Below, one piece after another: positions 1 through 8,946 of a stretch of DNA of 64,000 nucleotides. Position numbers and translations under genes: made by a program. The notes under the pieces were generated by a model, which saw nothing but the letters and a program-made list of their open reading frames with translations, ran no database searches and was not told the origin of the DNA. This DNA is from Cupriavidus lacunae (lineage in GTDB: Bacteria > Pseudomonadota > Gammaproteobacteria > Burkholderiales > Burkholderiaceae), in assembly GCF_003353055.1 (NCBI RefSeq), contig NZ_QKWJ01000010.1:1-64000 (forward strand). Direction: 5' to 3'. Each line of letters begins with the position of its first letter. The stretch's first letter is position 1.

Positions 1-35
1 CAAGCATAAATCTGCTGAAACGCAATAGATAAATA

Positions 36-712
36 CTAATTTACATGGCTACATAATAGCCTCAAAAATAGCCGAAACCCAGCGCCGATGCGGGTTCCGG
101 CTATTCGAGAAGTCAAAGTTCGGTCTAGCAACTGGTCGAGATGGCCGCGCAACACCGCAAAGCCTGCTTGCGGCGAGAACTTTGCCTCGTCCATATAGAG
201 CGCGCGATTGATTTCGATCTGCAGGCTGTGGCGGCCGCGCGCCGGGTCGGCATAGGCGCGGATCAGCTCCGCGCCCTTGTACGGCCAGTTGATGCCCACC
301 CGGTAGCCGAAGCCGCGCAGACGCTGCGCCACCAGGTCGATAAATGCCGGCGAGCAGGTGGCGCCGTCGCCGTTGCTGACCACCACGTCCGGCCTCTCCG
401 CACCGTTATCCACGTTCATCGCATTGCCGCGCGACTTCATCGAATGGGAGTCGATATGCCACACCGCGCCCGAACGCACCTGGTGCGCCGCCAGCAGGCC
501 GGACAGCGCGGCGTGGTAGGGATCGTAGTAGGTCTTCAGCAGGTACTCCGCCATGTCGGGCGACAGCAGCGCGGCGTAGACCGGTACGCCTGGCAGCGCC
601 AGCCGGCGCAGCACACCCATGCCGCGGCCGGCCTTGTCGCTGGGCCGCACGGCATAGGGCATGGCGCCGTCGATCAGCGCGGGATCGATATCGTCGCGGG
701 CGCGGCCGCCGC
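36..712 (-). pseudogene. N-formylglutamate amidohydrolase-like fragment (5' truncated)
   Basis: The C-terminal roughly 220 residues of an N-formylglutamate amidohydrolase (HutG-like) protein are readable. They carry the family's DSHSM segment, SNGDG, a GYRVGINWPYKG block and LQIEINRALY near the end. The family is usually about 260–290 residues, so the N-terminal metal-binding part is missing. An ATG exists at 662, but family-like sequence (DDIDPALIDGA) continues upstream of it in the same frame to about 712. There the frame runs into the DNA of an IclR-type regulator read in a different frame. It is therefore a remnant fused by deletion rather than a short gene starting at 662. What is seen: the sequence and the join. 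What is inferred: loss of function. Confidence 0.75.
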
Positions 713-886
713 CGGCGATTCGCGCGCGATCTGGCCGCGGTGCTCCAGCGTGGTCAGCAGGCGGAACGCGCGCGCCTTGGTCAGCCCGGCCCTGCGGGCC
801 AGTTCGGTCACGCCCAGCGATGGGTGCTCGGCCACCAGCATCAGCAGGCCCAGGGCTTCGTCCACCGCTTCAACGATGTAGGTCAT
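674..886 (-). pseudogene. IclR-family regulator fragment (3' truncated, HTH only)
   Basis: From an ATG at 886 the reading frame gives an IclR N-terminal winged helix-turn-helix: an EAVDEALGLL helix, then GVTELARRAGLTKARAFRLL and TLEHRGQIARE. After about 58 residues similarity stops and the frame ends in an unrelated tail (SPAAAAPATISIPR). The roughly 170-residue effector domain of IclR proteins is absent. The tail is the DNA of the neighbouring amidohydrolase fragment read in another frame, so the gene was cut by a deletion. A short DNA-binding peptide could still be made, but IclR proteins normally dimerise and sense ligand through the missing part. Confidence 0.75.
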
Positions 887-1170
887 CGAATTTTCTTGCA
901 CAGATTTCAGAAATGTCCAACACGATTGTAGCGGTCGCCGCAAACATTCGGCACGCACCGTGCCTCACGAGTATCACCATGCCTGCGTATGCGTTCGAGG
1001 AATGCGTCGGAAAAGGATGAATTGGACTGAACGGCTCTGGCGATGGGAGGATCGCCGGCAAACCCGAACTTTCGGCAATTTCGAATCCACACCTCGGCCT
1101 ATGATGCGCAGGACTCGCGGCGCCCGCGTCATGGCGCCCCGTGCACAGATAGGCGATAACGGAGACAACC

Positions 1171-2724
1171 TTGTACCTGACCAGAGCCCTGCACCGCTCG
1201 CTGCAGCAACAGCCCAACCAAGCCGTCACCATCTTCCGCGGCCGGCACCGCACTTACCGTGAATTCTGCGACCGCGTCGCGCGCCTGGCCGGCGCACTGC
1301 AGGCGCTCGGCATGCAGCCGGGCGACCGCGTCGGCATCCTCGCGCTGAACTCGGACCGCTACCTCGAATACGCCATGGCCGCCTGGTGGGGCGGCGGCGT
1401 GCTCAATCCGGTCAATGTGCGCTGGAGCGTGTCTGAAGTGGTCTATTCGCTGGACGACTGCGATACCGGCATCCTGGTGATCGACGACCAGTTCCTGCCG
1501 ATGGCCGCGGGCATCCGCGACACGGCCAGACGCACGCCGGTGCTGATCCATGCCGGCGACGGCGCTGCGCCCGACGGCATGCTGTCGTTCGAGCAGCTGG
1601 TTGCGCAAAGCGCGCCGGTGCCCGACGCCCAGCGCGGCGGCGACGACCTGGCCATCATCATGTACACCGGCGGCACCACGGGCTTTCCCAAGGGCGTGAT
1701 GCAGACCCACAGCACGCTGTGGTGCGGCTGCCTGCAGCGCATGGCGGATAGCCCCCCGGTACGCGGCGGGCGGACCTTGCATGCCAACCCGTTCTTCCAC
1801 ATTGCGTCGATGGCGCGCGTGCTGACCCAGTTCCTGGCGGGCGAGACGCACGTGATCATGCCGATGTTCGAGCCGCGCGAGATGCTGGAGACCATCGAAC
1901 GCGAGCGCATCACCGAACTGGCGCTGGTGCCGACCATGGTCCAGATGCTGATCAGCCACCCGGATTTCCCGAAGCGCGATCTCAGTAGCGTGCGCCGCCT
2001 GGGCTACGGTGCTTCGGCCATCAGCGCGGCCGTGCTGGAGCAGACCATGGAAAAGCTGCCGGGCGTGGACTTCACCCACGCCTACGGCATGACCGAGTCC
2101 ATGGTCGTCACCACGAACCCGCCCGAGAACCACAGCCCGGCGGCGCGGGCGCAGGGGCTGCACCTGTCCGCCGGATGCGCCGGCATCGGCATCGAAGTGA
2201 AGATCGTCGACCAGGAAGGCAACGAGGTGCCGCGCGGCACCGTGGGCGAGATCCTGGTGCGCAGCGCCGGTGTCACGCCTGGCTACTGGAACCGCCCGGA
2301 AGACACCGCAAAGGCCCTGCAGGACGGCTGGCTGCGCACCGGCGACGGCGCCTACATGAACGAGCAGGGGTATATCTTCATCGTCGACCGCCTCAAGGAC
2401 ATGATCGTCAGCGGCGGCGAGAACGTCTATTCCGCGGAAGTCGAGAACGTGCTCGGCCGCCACCCCGCCGTGGCGATGAGCGCCGTGATCGGCGTGCCGC
2501 ATGAGAAATGGGGCGAGGCCGTGCATGCCGTGGTGGTGCTCAAACCCGGCATGCAAGCCGCCGAAGCCGATATCCAGGAACATTGCCGCGCGCATATTGC
2601 CGCCTACAAGTGCCCCAAGACGGTGGAGTTCCGCCAGGCAATGCCGCTGTCGGGCGCGGGCAAGATCCTCAAGCGCGACCTGCGCGCGCCGCACTGGGAA
2701 GGCAAGACACGCGCGGTGAACTAA
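1171..2724 (+). CDS. AMP-dependent acyl-CoA synthetase/ligase
   Basis: A 517-residue ANL-superfamily enzyme that activates a carboxylic acid to its acyl-AMP and then its CoA thioester. Visible motifs are the P-loop YTGGTTGFPKG at about residues 165–175, YGMTES near 306, GYWNRPE, the GWLRTGDGA hinge region, and the C-terminal SGAGKILKRDLR containing the catalytic lysine near residue 497. Length is normal for medium- or long-chain acyl-CoA synthetases. The start is TTG at 1171, preceded by GGAG at 1161; no in-frame ATG fits the family start better. It points toward the GntR gene at 2802 with only 77 bp between the two ends. Substrate cannot be told from sequence; the nearby thiolase, racemase and MaoC genes suggest a branched or aromatic acid. 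Confidence 0.9.
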   Translation: MYLTRALHRSLQQQPNQAVTIFRGRHRTYREFCDRVARLAGALQALGMQPGDRVGILALNSDRYLEYAMAAWWGGGVLNPVNVRWSVSEVVYSLDDCDTGILVIDDQFLPMAAGIRDTARRTPVLIHAGDGAAPDGMLSFEQLVAQSAPVPDAQRGGDDLAIIMYTGGTTGFPKGVMQTHSTLWCGCLQRMADSPPVRGGRTLHANPFFHIASMARVLTQFLAGETHVIMPMFEPREMLETIERERITELALVPTMVQMLISHPDFPKRDLSSVRRLGYGASAISAAVLEQTMEKLPGVDFTHAYGMTESMVVTTNPPENHSPAARAQGLHLSAGCAGIGIEVKIVDQEGNEVPRGTVGEILVRSAGVTPGYWNRPEDTAKALQDGWLRTGDGAYMNEQGYIFIVDRLKDMIVSGGENVYSAEVENVLGRHPAVAMSAVIGVPHEKWGEAVHAVVVLKPGMQAAEADIQEHCRAHIAAYKCPKTVEFRQAMPLSGAGKILKRDLRAPHWEGKTRAVN

Positions 2725-2801
2725 GGCGCTGCGTGGCAAGTACGTGGTTGCCCCAGGGCCGCGGCATGGCGCCGCGCTTCGGGGCAATCCTGTAGCCCGG
2801 C

Positions 2802-3593
2802 CTACGCCTGCACCCGGCTGCGCTTGAGCTGGAACGCCACGGTCACCCGGTCCGCCGGGTAGATCGTGTCAGTGATCTCCAGGATCCGGCCTTGCGCGTC
2901 CTTGTAATGGCGGATCAGCCGCAGGCCGGCGGATCCCGCTTCGGCACCCAGCACCTGCGCCAGCCGCGCATCGATCAGCACGCCGTGGACGACCTGTCGG
3001 ATCTCGGCAATGGCCACGCCGCAACCGCGTTCGATCAGCGCGCTGACCAGCAGCTTCGGATTATTGCGGATGGTATCCGCCAGGTGCGCCAGCGAGGCGT
3101 CGATGTAGATATCGGCGTGCGCCACCGGCGTGCTGCCCTTGCGCGCATCGACCCGCGTGCCGGAAAAGCGCAGCCATTCGCTGCCGATCGGCGCCTCCAG
3201 CAGGCGGGCCTCGGCGCGGTCCAGCGTGACGTTGCGCACCGCGTCGATGCTGCGGATCTCGGTGGCGGCCACGCGCACCAGGTCTTCGGCGGTGCCGAAC
3301 GACTGGGTATATGACGCGTCGGGGTTGGCGCTCTCGACGATGGTCCCCACCGCCTTCTTGCGCGAGATATAGCCCCAGTCCTGCAGCAGCTTGAGCGCCG
3401 CGCGCACGGTATGGCGGCTGACCCCATGCTGTTCGGCCAGCTCATGCTCGGTCGGCAGCAGGCTGCCGACCACGCGGCGGCCCTCGACGATATCCCGGAC
3501 CAGGGTGCTGGCCAGCTCGGCATAGCGGGTCGAGGCCGCCCCGCCAGTGGCCGCCGATGCTTCCGTCAGCTTGTCGTTCAGTTGCTTGCGCAT
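2802..3593 (-). CDS. GntR-family regulator with UTRA domain
   Basis: A 263-residue HutC/FarR-type repressor. The winged HTH lies at about residues 25–90 (LPTEHELAEQHGVSRHTVRA, then LQDWGYISRKKAVGT). The rest is a UTRA ligand-binding domain ending in a typical IRHYKDAQGRILEITDTIYP strand pair. The ATG at 3593 was chosen because the 19 residues encoded upstream (from 3650) look non-conserved. It lies just downstream of the disrupted citE'/maoC' genes on the same strand and is convergent with the acyl-CoA ligase, so it probably regulated that catabolic unit. Ligand unknown. Confidence 0.88.
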   Translation of the reverse strand: MRKQLNDKLTEASAATGGAASTRYAELASTLVRDIVEGRRVVGSLLPTEHELAEQHGVSRHTVRAALKLLQDWGYISRKKAVGTIVESANPDASYTQSFGTAEDLVRVAATEIRSIDAVRNVTLDRAEARLLEAPIGSEWLRFSGTRVDARKGSTPVAHADIYIDASLAHLADTIRNNPKLLVSALIERGCGVAIAEIRQVVHGVLIDARLAQVLGAEAGSAGLRLIRHYKDAQGRILEITDTIYPADRVTVAFQLKRSRVQA

Positions 3594-3675
3594 TGTGATG
3601 AGATGGCCCGGGGCCGCGGCATGGAAATGGGTCCGCGCATTGTAAGACAAGCGGCGGCACCCGGAGCCGCGCCGC

Positions 3676-4152
3676 TCAGGCCGCGAAGAAGCGCTGGTCG
3701 GCTTCGGCCGGCACCGTCATGCCGGTGACCCTGGCCTTCTCGAGCACGCCCCAGAAATAGCGGTAAGTGGCGCGGTCGTGCAGCTCGCCCTTGTACTGGA
3801 TCGGGCCCCAGTCCGCATCCTGCGCGGCGCACAGGATGCCGGCCGCGTCTTCCACCTCGGTGAAATCGGGGCGCATGGCATTGACGATAGGCAGGATCTG
3901 CGCGGGATAGATGCTCCACATGCGCAAAAAGCCGAACTCGTTGCGCGCGCGCGTGGCATCGCCGCCGATCACCGCGGCGTCCTTCAGGTTCAGGCAGACG
4001 TTGTGCGCCGGCACGATGCCGTTGGCCAGCGCGGCGGCCACCACGTCGGCCTTGGCGCGCGCCAGCAGCGCGTGCTCGAACTGGCCGGGGCTGCGCATCG
4101 CCGCCGCCGGAATGGCGCCGTGGTGGCCGCTGACAAAATCCAGCGGATCCAG
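3676..4152 (-). pseudogene. HpcH/HpaI aldolase/citrate lyase (CitE-like) fragment, 5' truncated
   Basis: The C-terminal roughly 155 residues of a CitE-like acyl-CoA lyase are intact, reading DPLDFVSGHHGAIPAAAMRS through to the natural end TVPAEADQRFFAA. This includes the conserved RMWSIYPAQI segment. CitE-like proteins are about 280–340 residues long, so the N-terminal half of the TIM barrel, with the Mg and CoA-binding residues, is missing. Upstream the sequence changes within a few codons into a MaoC protein in another frame. The ATG at 4098 could start a 140-residue product, but it would be half an enzyme. Confidence 0.75.
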
Positions 4153-4537
4153 GTCAGCACCACCTCGCCGTGCTGGTTGTGCGCGGACGAACGCACATGG
4201 ACCACGCCGCTCCTGCGGTTCGAGTTCTCCTTCAACCCGATCACCTCGCTGTCCACCGACAGCGTATCGCCCGGATAGACATGGGCCAGGAAGCGCACGT
4301 CGGCATAGCCCAGGTTGGCCGCGGCATTGAGCGAGATATCCGGCACGGTCTTGCCGAACGCGGTGTTGAACACCAGCAGGTCTTCCAGCGGCCGGCGCGC
4401 CAGCCCGAGTTGCGCGGCATTGGTGTCGGCCGTGCCCAATGCCACACGGCTGCCGGTCAGGCCGATGTACAGGCTGCGGTCGCCTTCGGTCAGCGTGCGC
4501 GGCGCGGCGTGCCGCATGCGCATGCCCACGCGGGGCT
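4145..4537 (-). pseudogene. MaoC-family (hotdog) dehydratase fragment, truncated at both ends
   Basis: About 128 residues of a MaoC-like enoyl- or mesaconyl-CoA hydratase can be read: RHAAPRTLTEGDRSLYIGL, then LEDLLVFNTAFGKTVPDISL, NLGYADVRFLAHVYPGDTLS and GEVVLTWIRW. The start codon and first residues are lost at about 4,530, where sequence passes into a plus-strand CaiB gene. The C-terminal part is lost at about 4,145, where it passes into citE'. Proteins of this subtype normally have about 340 residues with two hotdog folds, so the second fold is absent. No start codon or ribosome site remains. Confidence 0.75.
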
Positions 4538-5420
4538 GGCCTATGAAACCCTGCGCGAGACCAATCCGCGCCTGGTCTACGGCACCGTGCGCGGCTTCGG
4601 CGACCCGCGCAGCGGCGAAAGCCCCTATGCGCAATGGCCGGCCTATGACGTGGTCTCGCAGGCCATGGGCGGCATGATGGGCATCACCGGCCCGGACCGC
4701 GACACGCCCACCAAGATCGGCCCCGGCGTAGGCGACACCGTGCCAGCGCTGATGCTGTGCATCGGCATCCTGGCCGCCGTGCATCGCACGCGCGAAACCG
4801 GCGAGGGCCAGTTCGTCGACGTGGCCATGACCGATGCGGTGCTGGCCATGTGCGAGCGCATCGTCTACCAGACCTCCTACACCGGCACCGTGCCGGCACC
4901 GGAAGGCAACCGCCACCCGCTGCTGTGCCGGTTCGGCTTGTTCCGCGCCCGCGACGGCCATGTCTCCATCGCCTGCGCCACCGACGCGTTCTGGGCCAAG
5001 CTGGCCCACGCCCTCGGCCGCCCCGACATGGCCACCGACGAGGACTTCGCCACCAACGCGGCGCGCGTGCGCAACGCGCAGCAAGTGATTGACGCCATCG
5101 AAACTTTCAGCACGGCGCGCACCAAGGAGGAGATCGCCCAGTGCCTGGGCGGCAAGGTGCCGTTCGGCCCGGTCTACACCTCGGCCGAGATCTTCGAGGA
5201 CCCACACTACCGCGTGCGCGAGATGCTGGTCGACGTCGAACAACCTGGCTCGGCCACGCCCGTCAGGATCGCGGGCGTTCCGATCAAGCTCAGCGCCACG
5301 CCCGGTGCCGTGCGCCAGCGCGCGCCGATGCTTGGCGAGCACACCGAGGCGATCCTGCTTGCCGCGGGCTATGCGAAGCAAGAGATCGTGGACATGCGCG
5401 CGGCGGGGGCCATCCGGTAG
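4538..5420 (+). pseudogene. CaiB/BaiF (family III) CoA-transferase fragment, 5' truncated
   Basis: About 293 residues of a family III CoA-transferase can be read, from GLAYETLRETNPRLVYGTVR to the natural C-terminus. The probable catalytic Asp in IGPGVGDTVPAL and the RTRETGEGQFVDVAMTDAV block are present. Family members have about 400 residues, so roughly the first 110, which form half of the Rossmann-like large domain, are missing together with the promoter. The frame stays open upstream on the plus strand, but that sequence is antisense maoC', not CoA-transferase. Downstream comes the intact thiolase-like gene at 5504, which may have been its operon partner. Confidence 0.78.
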
Positions 5421-5503
5421 GCCGGTCTTCAGTTTCCTCAGGACAGAATGACCAAACCGCTGCAATATCCATGCGTACCACCATTTGACGCACGAGAGGA
5501 GAA

Positions 5504-6673
5504 ATGATGAGCATCAACGGCAAGGCCTATATCGTCGGGGCCTATGAGCACCCGACCCGCAAGGCACCGGACAAGTCGGTGGCGCAGCTACACGCCGAAA
5601 GCGCCAAGGGCGCGCTGCAGGACGCCGGCCTGACGCTGGCCGACGTGGACGGGTACTTCTGCGCCGGCGACGCGCCCGGGCTGGGCGCGGTCAACATGGT
5701 CGACTATCTCGGCCTCAAGGTGCGCCATGTCGACTCCACCGACACCGGCGGCTCCGCCTACCTGGTCCATGTCTCGCACGCGGCGCAGGCGATTGCGGCC
5801 GGCAAGTGCAGCGTGGCCCTGATCACGCTGGCGGGCCGCCCGCGTTCGGAAGGCTCCAGCGGCACGCAGGCGCGCAACTGGGGCGCCAACCTGCCTGATA
5901 TGCCGTTCGAAAGCCCGTTCAGCCCGGTCACCGTCAACCTGTACGCGATGGTGGCCATGCGCCATATGCACGAGTACGGCACCACGGCCGAGCAGATGGC
6001 CTGGGTCAAGGTGGCCGCGTCGCACCACGCACAGCACAACCCCCATGCCATGCTGCGCGACGTGGTCACGGTCGAGGATGTGCTGAATTCGCCAATGATT
6101 TCCGATCCGCTGCACAAGCTCGACTGCTGCGTGGTGTCGGACGGCGGCGGCGCGCTGATCGTGGCCCGTCCGGAAATCGCCGCCACGCTGAAGCGGCCCA
6201 AGGTGAAGATCCTCGGCGCCGGCGAGTACATCAAGGGCCAGCTCGGCGGCGAAGTCGACCTGAGCTGGTCCGGCGCGCGCTTCTCGGGCGCCACGGCGTT
6301 TGCTGAAGCCGGCGTCACGCCGGCCGACATCAAGTACGCGTCGATCTACGACAGCTTCACCATCACCGTGCTGATGCAGCTGGAAGACCTTGGCTTCTGC
6401 AAGAAGGGCGAAGGCGGCAGATTCGTCGCCGACGGCAACCTGATCTCCGGCGTCGGCAAGCTGCCCTTCAACACCGACGGTGGCGGCCTGTGCAACAACC
6501 ATCCGGCCAACCGCGGCGGCATCACCAAGGTCATCGAAGCCGTGCGCCAGTTGCGTGGCGAGGCCCACCCGGCGGTGCAGGTCGCCAACTGCGACCTGGC
6601 GCTGGCGCAAGGCACCGGCGGCTACCTGGGCTCGCGCCACGGCAGCGCCACCCTGATCCTTGAACGTGAATAA
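5504..6673 (+). CDS. Thiolase-like protein (SCP2/Ltp2-like, lacks nucleophilic Cys)
   Basis: A 389-residue thiolase-fold protein of the lipid-transfer/SCP2 group. The thiolase nucleophile would sit at about residues 77–87, but here the segment reads DSTDTGGSAYL with no cysteine. The usual HDCF and GHPxG motifs are replaced by YDSF and NNHPANRGG. This pattern, with a DUF35 gene starting directly downstream, is what is seen in acyl-CoA retro-aldolases of the Ltp2–DUF35 kind and in BbsB-like partners. An aldol-type C–C cleavage of a beta-hydroxyacyl-CoA is therefore more likely than a thiolytic reaction; this is inference. The start ATG follows a GAGGAGA ribosome site. The stop codon overlaps an ATG of the next frame (TAATG). 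Confidence 0.85.
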   Translation: MMSINGKAYIVGAYEHPTRKAPDKSVAQLHAESAKGALQDAGLTLADVDGYFCAGDAPGLGAVNMVDYLGLKVRHVDSTDTGGSAYLVHVSHAAQAIAAGKCSVALITLAGRPRSEGSSGTQARNWGANLPDMPFESPFSPVTVNLYAMVAMRHMHEYGTTAEQMAWVKVAASHHAQHNPHAMLRDVVTVEDVLNSPMISDPLHKLDCCVVSDGGGALIVARPEIAATLKRPKVKILGAGEYIKGQLGGEVDLSWSGARFSGATAFAEAGVTPADIKYASIYDSFTITVLMQLEDLGFCKKGEGGRFVADGNLISGVGKLPFNTDGGGLCNNHPANRGGITKVIEAVRQLRGEAHPAVQVANCDLALAQGTGGYLGSRHGSATLILERE

Positions 6674-6690
6674 TGCGCGGGAGCAATGAC

Positions 6691-7101
6691 ATGACCACCC
6701 CTCATATCCCCTCTGTCTACAAGGCACCCGACGAACAGCCCGACAACCTGCCCTTCTGGCAGGCAACCCGCGAAGGGAAATTGCTGGTCAAGGTCTGCGA
6801 CGACTGCGGCAAGCCCCACTGGTATCCGCGCGTGCTGTGCCCCTTCTGCATGGGCACCACCTCATGGAAGCAGGCCAGCGGCCACGGCACCATCTACACC
6901 TTCAGCGTGACGCGCCGCGCCGGCCCCAACCCGTTCTGCATCGCCTACGTGAAGCTGGACGAGGGCGTGACCATGATGACCCATATCGTCGACTGCGACC
7001 TCGACACGGTGCGGATCGGACAGAAGGTGCGGGTGAAGTTCTCGCCAAGCGATGGCGGCGCCCCGGTACCGACCTTCACGCCGGGCGACAACGACGTCTG
7101 A
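6691..7101 (+). CDS. DUF35 Zn-ribbon/OB-fold protein (thiolase partner)
   Basis: A 136-residue protein with an N-terminal rubredoxin-like zinc ribbon (CDDCG and, 12 residues on, CPFC) followed by an OB-fold (GTIYTFSVTRR, then IGQKVRVKF). DUF35 proteins bind CoA esters and form complexes with SCP2-type thiolase-fold proteins. Its position 17 bp behind the Cys-less thiolase-like gene supports such a complex. An alternative ATG at 6673 overlaps the upstream stop; the ATG at 6691 was preferred because GGGAG precedes it at good spacing. The start choice changes six residues only. Confidence 0.88.
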   Translation: MTTPHIPSVYKAPDEQPDNLPFWQATREGKLLVKVCDDCGKPHWYPRVLCPFCMGTTSWKQASGHGTIYTFSVTRRAGPNPFCIAYVKLDEGVTMMTHIVDCDLDTVRIGQKVRVKFSPSDGGAPVPTFTPGDNDV

Positions 7102-7136
7102 CGGCGAAGGTCACATACATGAAGGAGGAGACAACC

Positions 7137-8876
7137 ATGACCCCCAACGATCCGCCCGACGCAAGCGTCGTCGCCGCGCCCACTGGACCGCTTGCGGTCG
7201 ACGGCAGCGTGGTGCTCGGCGACGTGCCGCGCGTCTTCCATGTGCCGCACACCACGCTGGCCGAGAACCTCGAGATCTCGGCCCGGCGCTTCCCCGGCAA
7301 GGTCGCGGTCCAGTTCTACCACGGCGCCACCACCTATGCCGGACTGCTGGCACAGGTCGAGCGCATGGCCGGCTACCTGCAGCAGGCATGCGGCGTGCGC
7401 CGCGGCGACCGCGTGGTGCTGCTCAGCCAGAACAGCCCGCAGTTCATCGTGGCCTACTACGCGATCCTGCGCGCCGACGCCGTGGTGGTGCCGGCCAACG
7501 CCATGCTGCTGGAAGACGAGCTGCGCCATATCGTCAACGACAGCGGCGCCGTGGCCGCGTTTGCCGCGAACAAACTGGTCGGCCAGGTCGCGCCGCTGGT
7601 CGGCACCACGCCGCTGCGCCATGTGATCGTGCATCACTACGGCGACGCCCTGCCCGCGCAGCCAGATGACAGCCTCGCGATTCCGGACTGGGTGCAGCAG
7701 CGCTCGTCCGGCGCGGCGCTGCCGGCCGGCGCGGTCCACTGGCTGCAAGCCATGGCCAGCGACTTCACGCCGGCGCCGCGCACCGCCGGCCCGGACGACC
7801 TGTGCATGCTGCCCTACACTTCCGGCACCACCGGCGCGCCCAAGGCCTGCATGCATACGCACCGCACGGTGATGGTGTCGGTGGCGGGCTCGCAGCTATG
7901 GCGGCGCTCACACGCCGAATCGACCTTCCTGGCGGTGGCGCCGATGTTCCACCTGCTCGGGCTGCAGAACGGTGTCAACGCACCGGTCTATATGGGCGGC
8001 ACCATCGTGCTGCTGCCGCGCTGGGACCGTCGCACCGCCGCGCAACTGGTAGCGCGCCATCGCATCACGTTCTGGGCCGCGCCGCCGCCGATGCTGGTGG
8101 AGTTCTTCGCGCAGCCCGATATCGAATCGTTCAACCTGAGCAGCCTGGCCTGCGTGGTCGGCGGCGGCGCGGCGGTGCCAGACAGCCCCGCGCGGGTGAT
8201 GAAAGAACGCTACGGACTGCAGTTTGTCGAGGGCTACGGCCTGACGGAGACCGCTTCGTTCATCATCGCCAACCCGCTCGCGGCGCCGCGCTCCGGGCAC
8301 CTGGGCGTGCCGACCTACGGTGTCGATGCGCGCGTCATCGATCCCGCCACGCTGGCAGAAGTGCCGCGCGGCGAGGTCGGCGAGATCGTGGTGCATGGCG
8401 CGCAGGTGATGCTGGGCTACTGGAACCAAGCCGCCGCCAATACCGAGAGCTTTATCGCCATCGACGGCAAGCGTTTCTTCCGTACCGGCGACCTTGCGAG
8501 CGTCGACGCCGACGGCTACTTCGTCATGCGCGACCGTCTCAAGCGCATGGTCAACGCGTCGGGCTACAAGGTGTGGCCGGCCGAGGTGGAGGCGATCCTG
8601 CATACCCACCCTGCGATCCTGGAAGCCTGCGTGATCGCCGCGCGCGACCCGCACCGGGGCGAGACCGTGAAGGCGGTGATCGTGCGGCGTAACGGCTTTG
8701 GAGTTTCCGAGGAAGAGTTGCTGGCGTGGTGCCGCACCAGCATGGCGACCTACAAGGCGCCGCGCATCGTGCAGTTCATTGATCGCCTGCCTCGCTCGGC
8801 CACTGGCAAGATTGCGTGGCGTGAACTGCAGGAGGAGGAGATGCAGGGGGCGCCGTTGCCGAACCACGGGGGCTAG
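7137..8876 (+). CDS. AMP-dependent acyl-CoA synthetase/ligase
   Basis: A 579-residue ANL ligase, the third gene of the thiolase-like/DUF35 operon, beginning 35 bp after the DUF35 stop with a near-perfect AAGGAGG ribosome site. Motifs are the P-loop YTSGTTGAPKAC, EGYGLTETASF, GYWNQ, FFRTGDLASV and SATGKIAWRELQ with the catalytic lysine. In the P-loop the residue after the invariant lysine is Ala instead of the usual Gly. It presumably supplies the acyl-CoA for the adjacent thiolase-like/DUF35 complex. Substrate unknown. It differs clearly from the ligase at 1171 and is not a recent duplicate. Confidence 0.9.
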   Translation: MTPNDPPDASVVAAPTGPLAVDGSVVLGDVPRVFHVPHTTLAENLEISARRFPGKVAVQFYHGATTYAGLLAQVERMAGYLQQACGVRRGDRVVLLSQNSPQFIVAYYAILRADAVVVPANAMLLEDELRHIVNDSGAVAAFAANKLVGQVAPLVGTTPLRHVIVHHYGDALPAQPDDSLAIPDWVQQRSSGAALPAGAVHWLQAMASDFTPAPRTAGPDDLCMLPYTSGTTGAPKACMHTHRTVMVSVAGSQLWRRSHAESTFLAVAPMFHLLGLQNGVNAPVYMGGTIVLLPRWDRRTAAQLVARHRITFWAAPPPMLVEFFAQPDIESFNLSSLACVVGGGAAVPDSPARVMKERYGLQFVEGYGLTETASFIIANPLAAPRSGHLGVPTYGVDARVIDPATLAEVPRGEVGEIVVHGAQVMLGYWNQAAANTESFIAIDGKRFFRTGDLASVDADGYFVMRDRLKRMVNASGYKVWPAEVEAILHTHPAILEACVIAARDPHRGETVKAVIVRRNGFGVSEEELLAWCRTSMATYKAPRIVQFIDRLPRSATGKIAWRELQEEEMQGAPLPNHGG

Positions 8877-8946
8877 GATATTGGCGGGTCATCGCAGGGG
8901 TTGCTGGTTTGGGGTATTCAGGGATATTGTGCTTGCGGTTGGCATC

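Noticed and set aside
1129..2787. Long open frame antisense to the acyl-CoA ligase
   Set aside because: It is His/Arg/Ala-rich with no motif, and is the usual artefact of high-GC coding DNA read on the other strand. The plus strand has a full ligase with motifs.
2748..2787. Hairpin between the convergent ligase and GntR genes as terminator
   Set aside because: A 7-bp outer stem with a long GC-rich loop and no U-run; too weak to call.
4170..4537. Upstream extension of the CaiB frame to 4170
   Set aside because: The extension is antisense maoC' sequence without similarity to CoA-transferases. The true similarity begins at about 4538.
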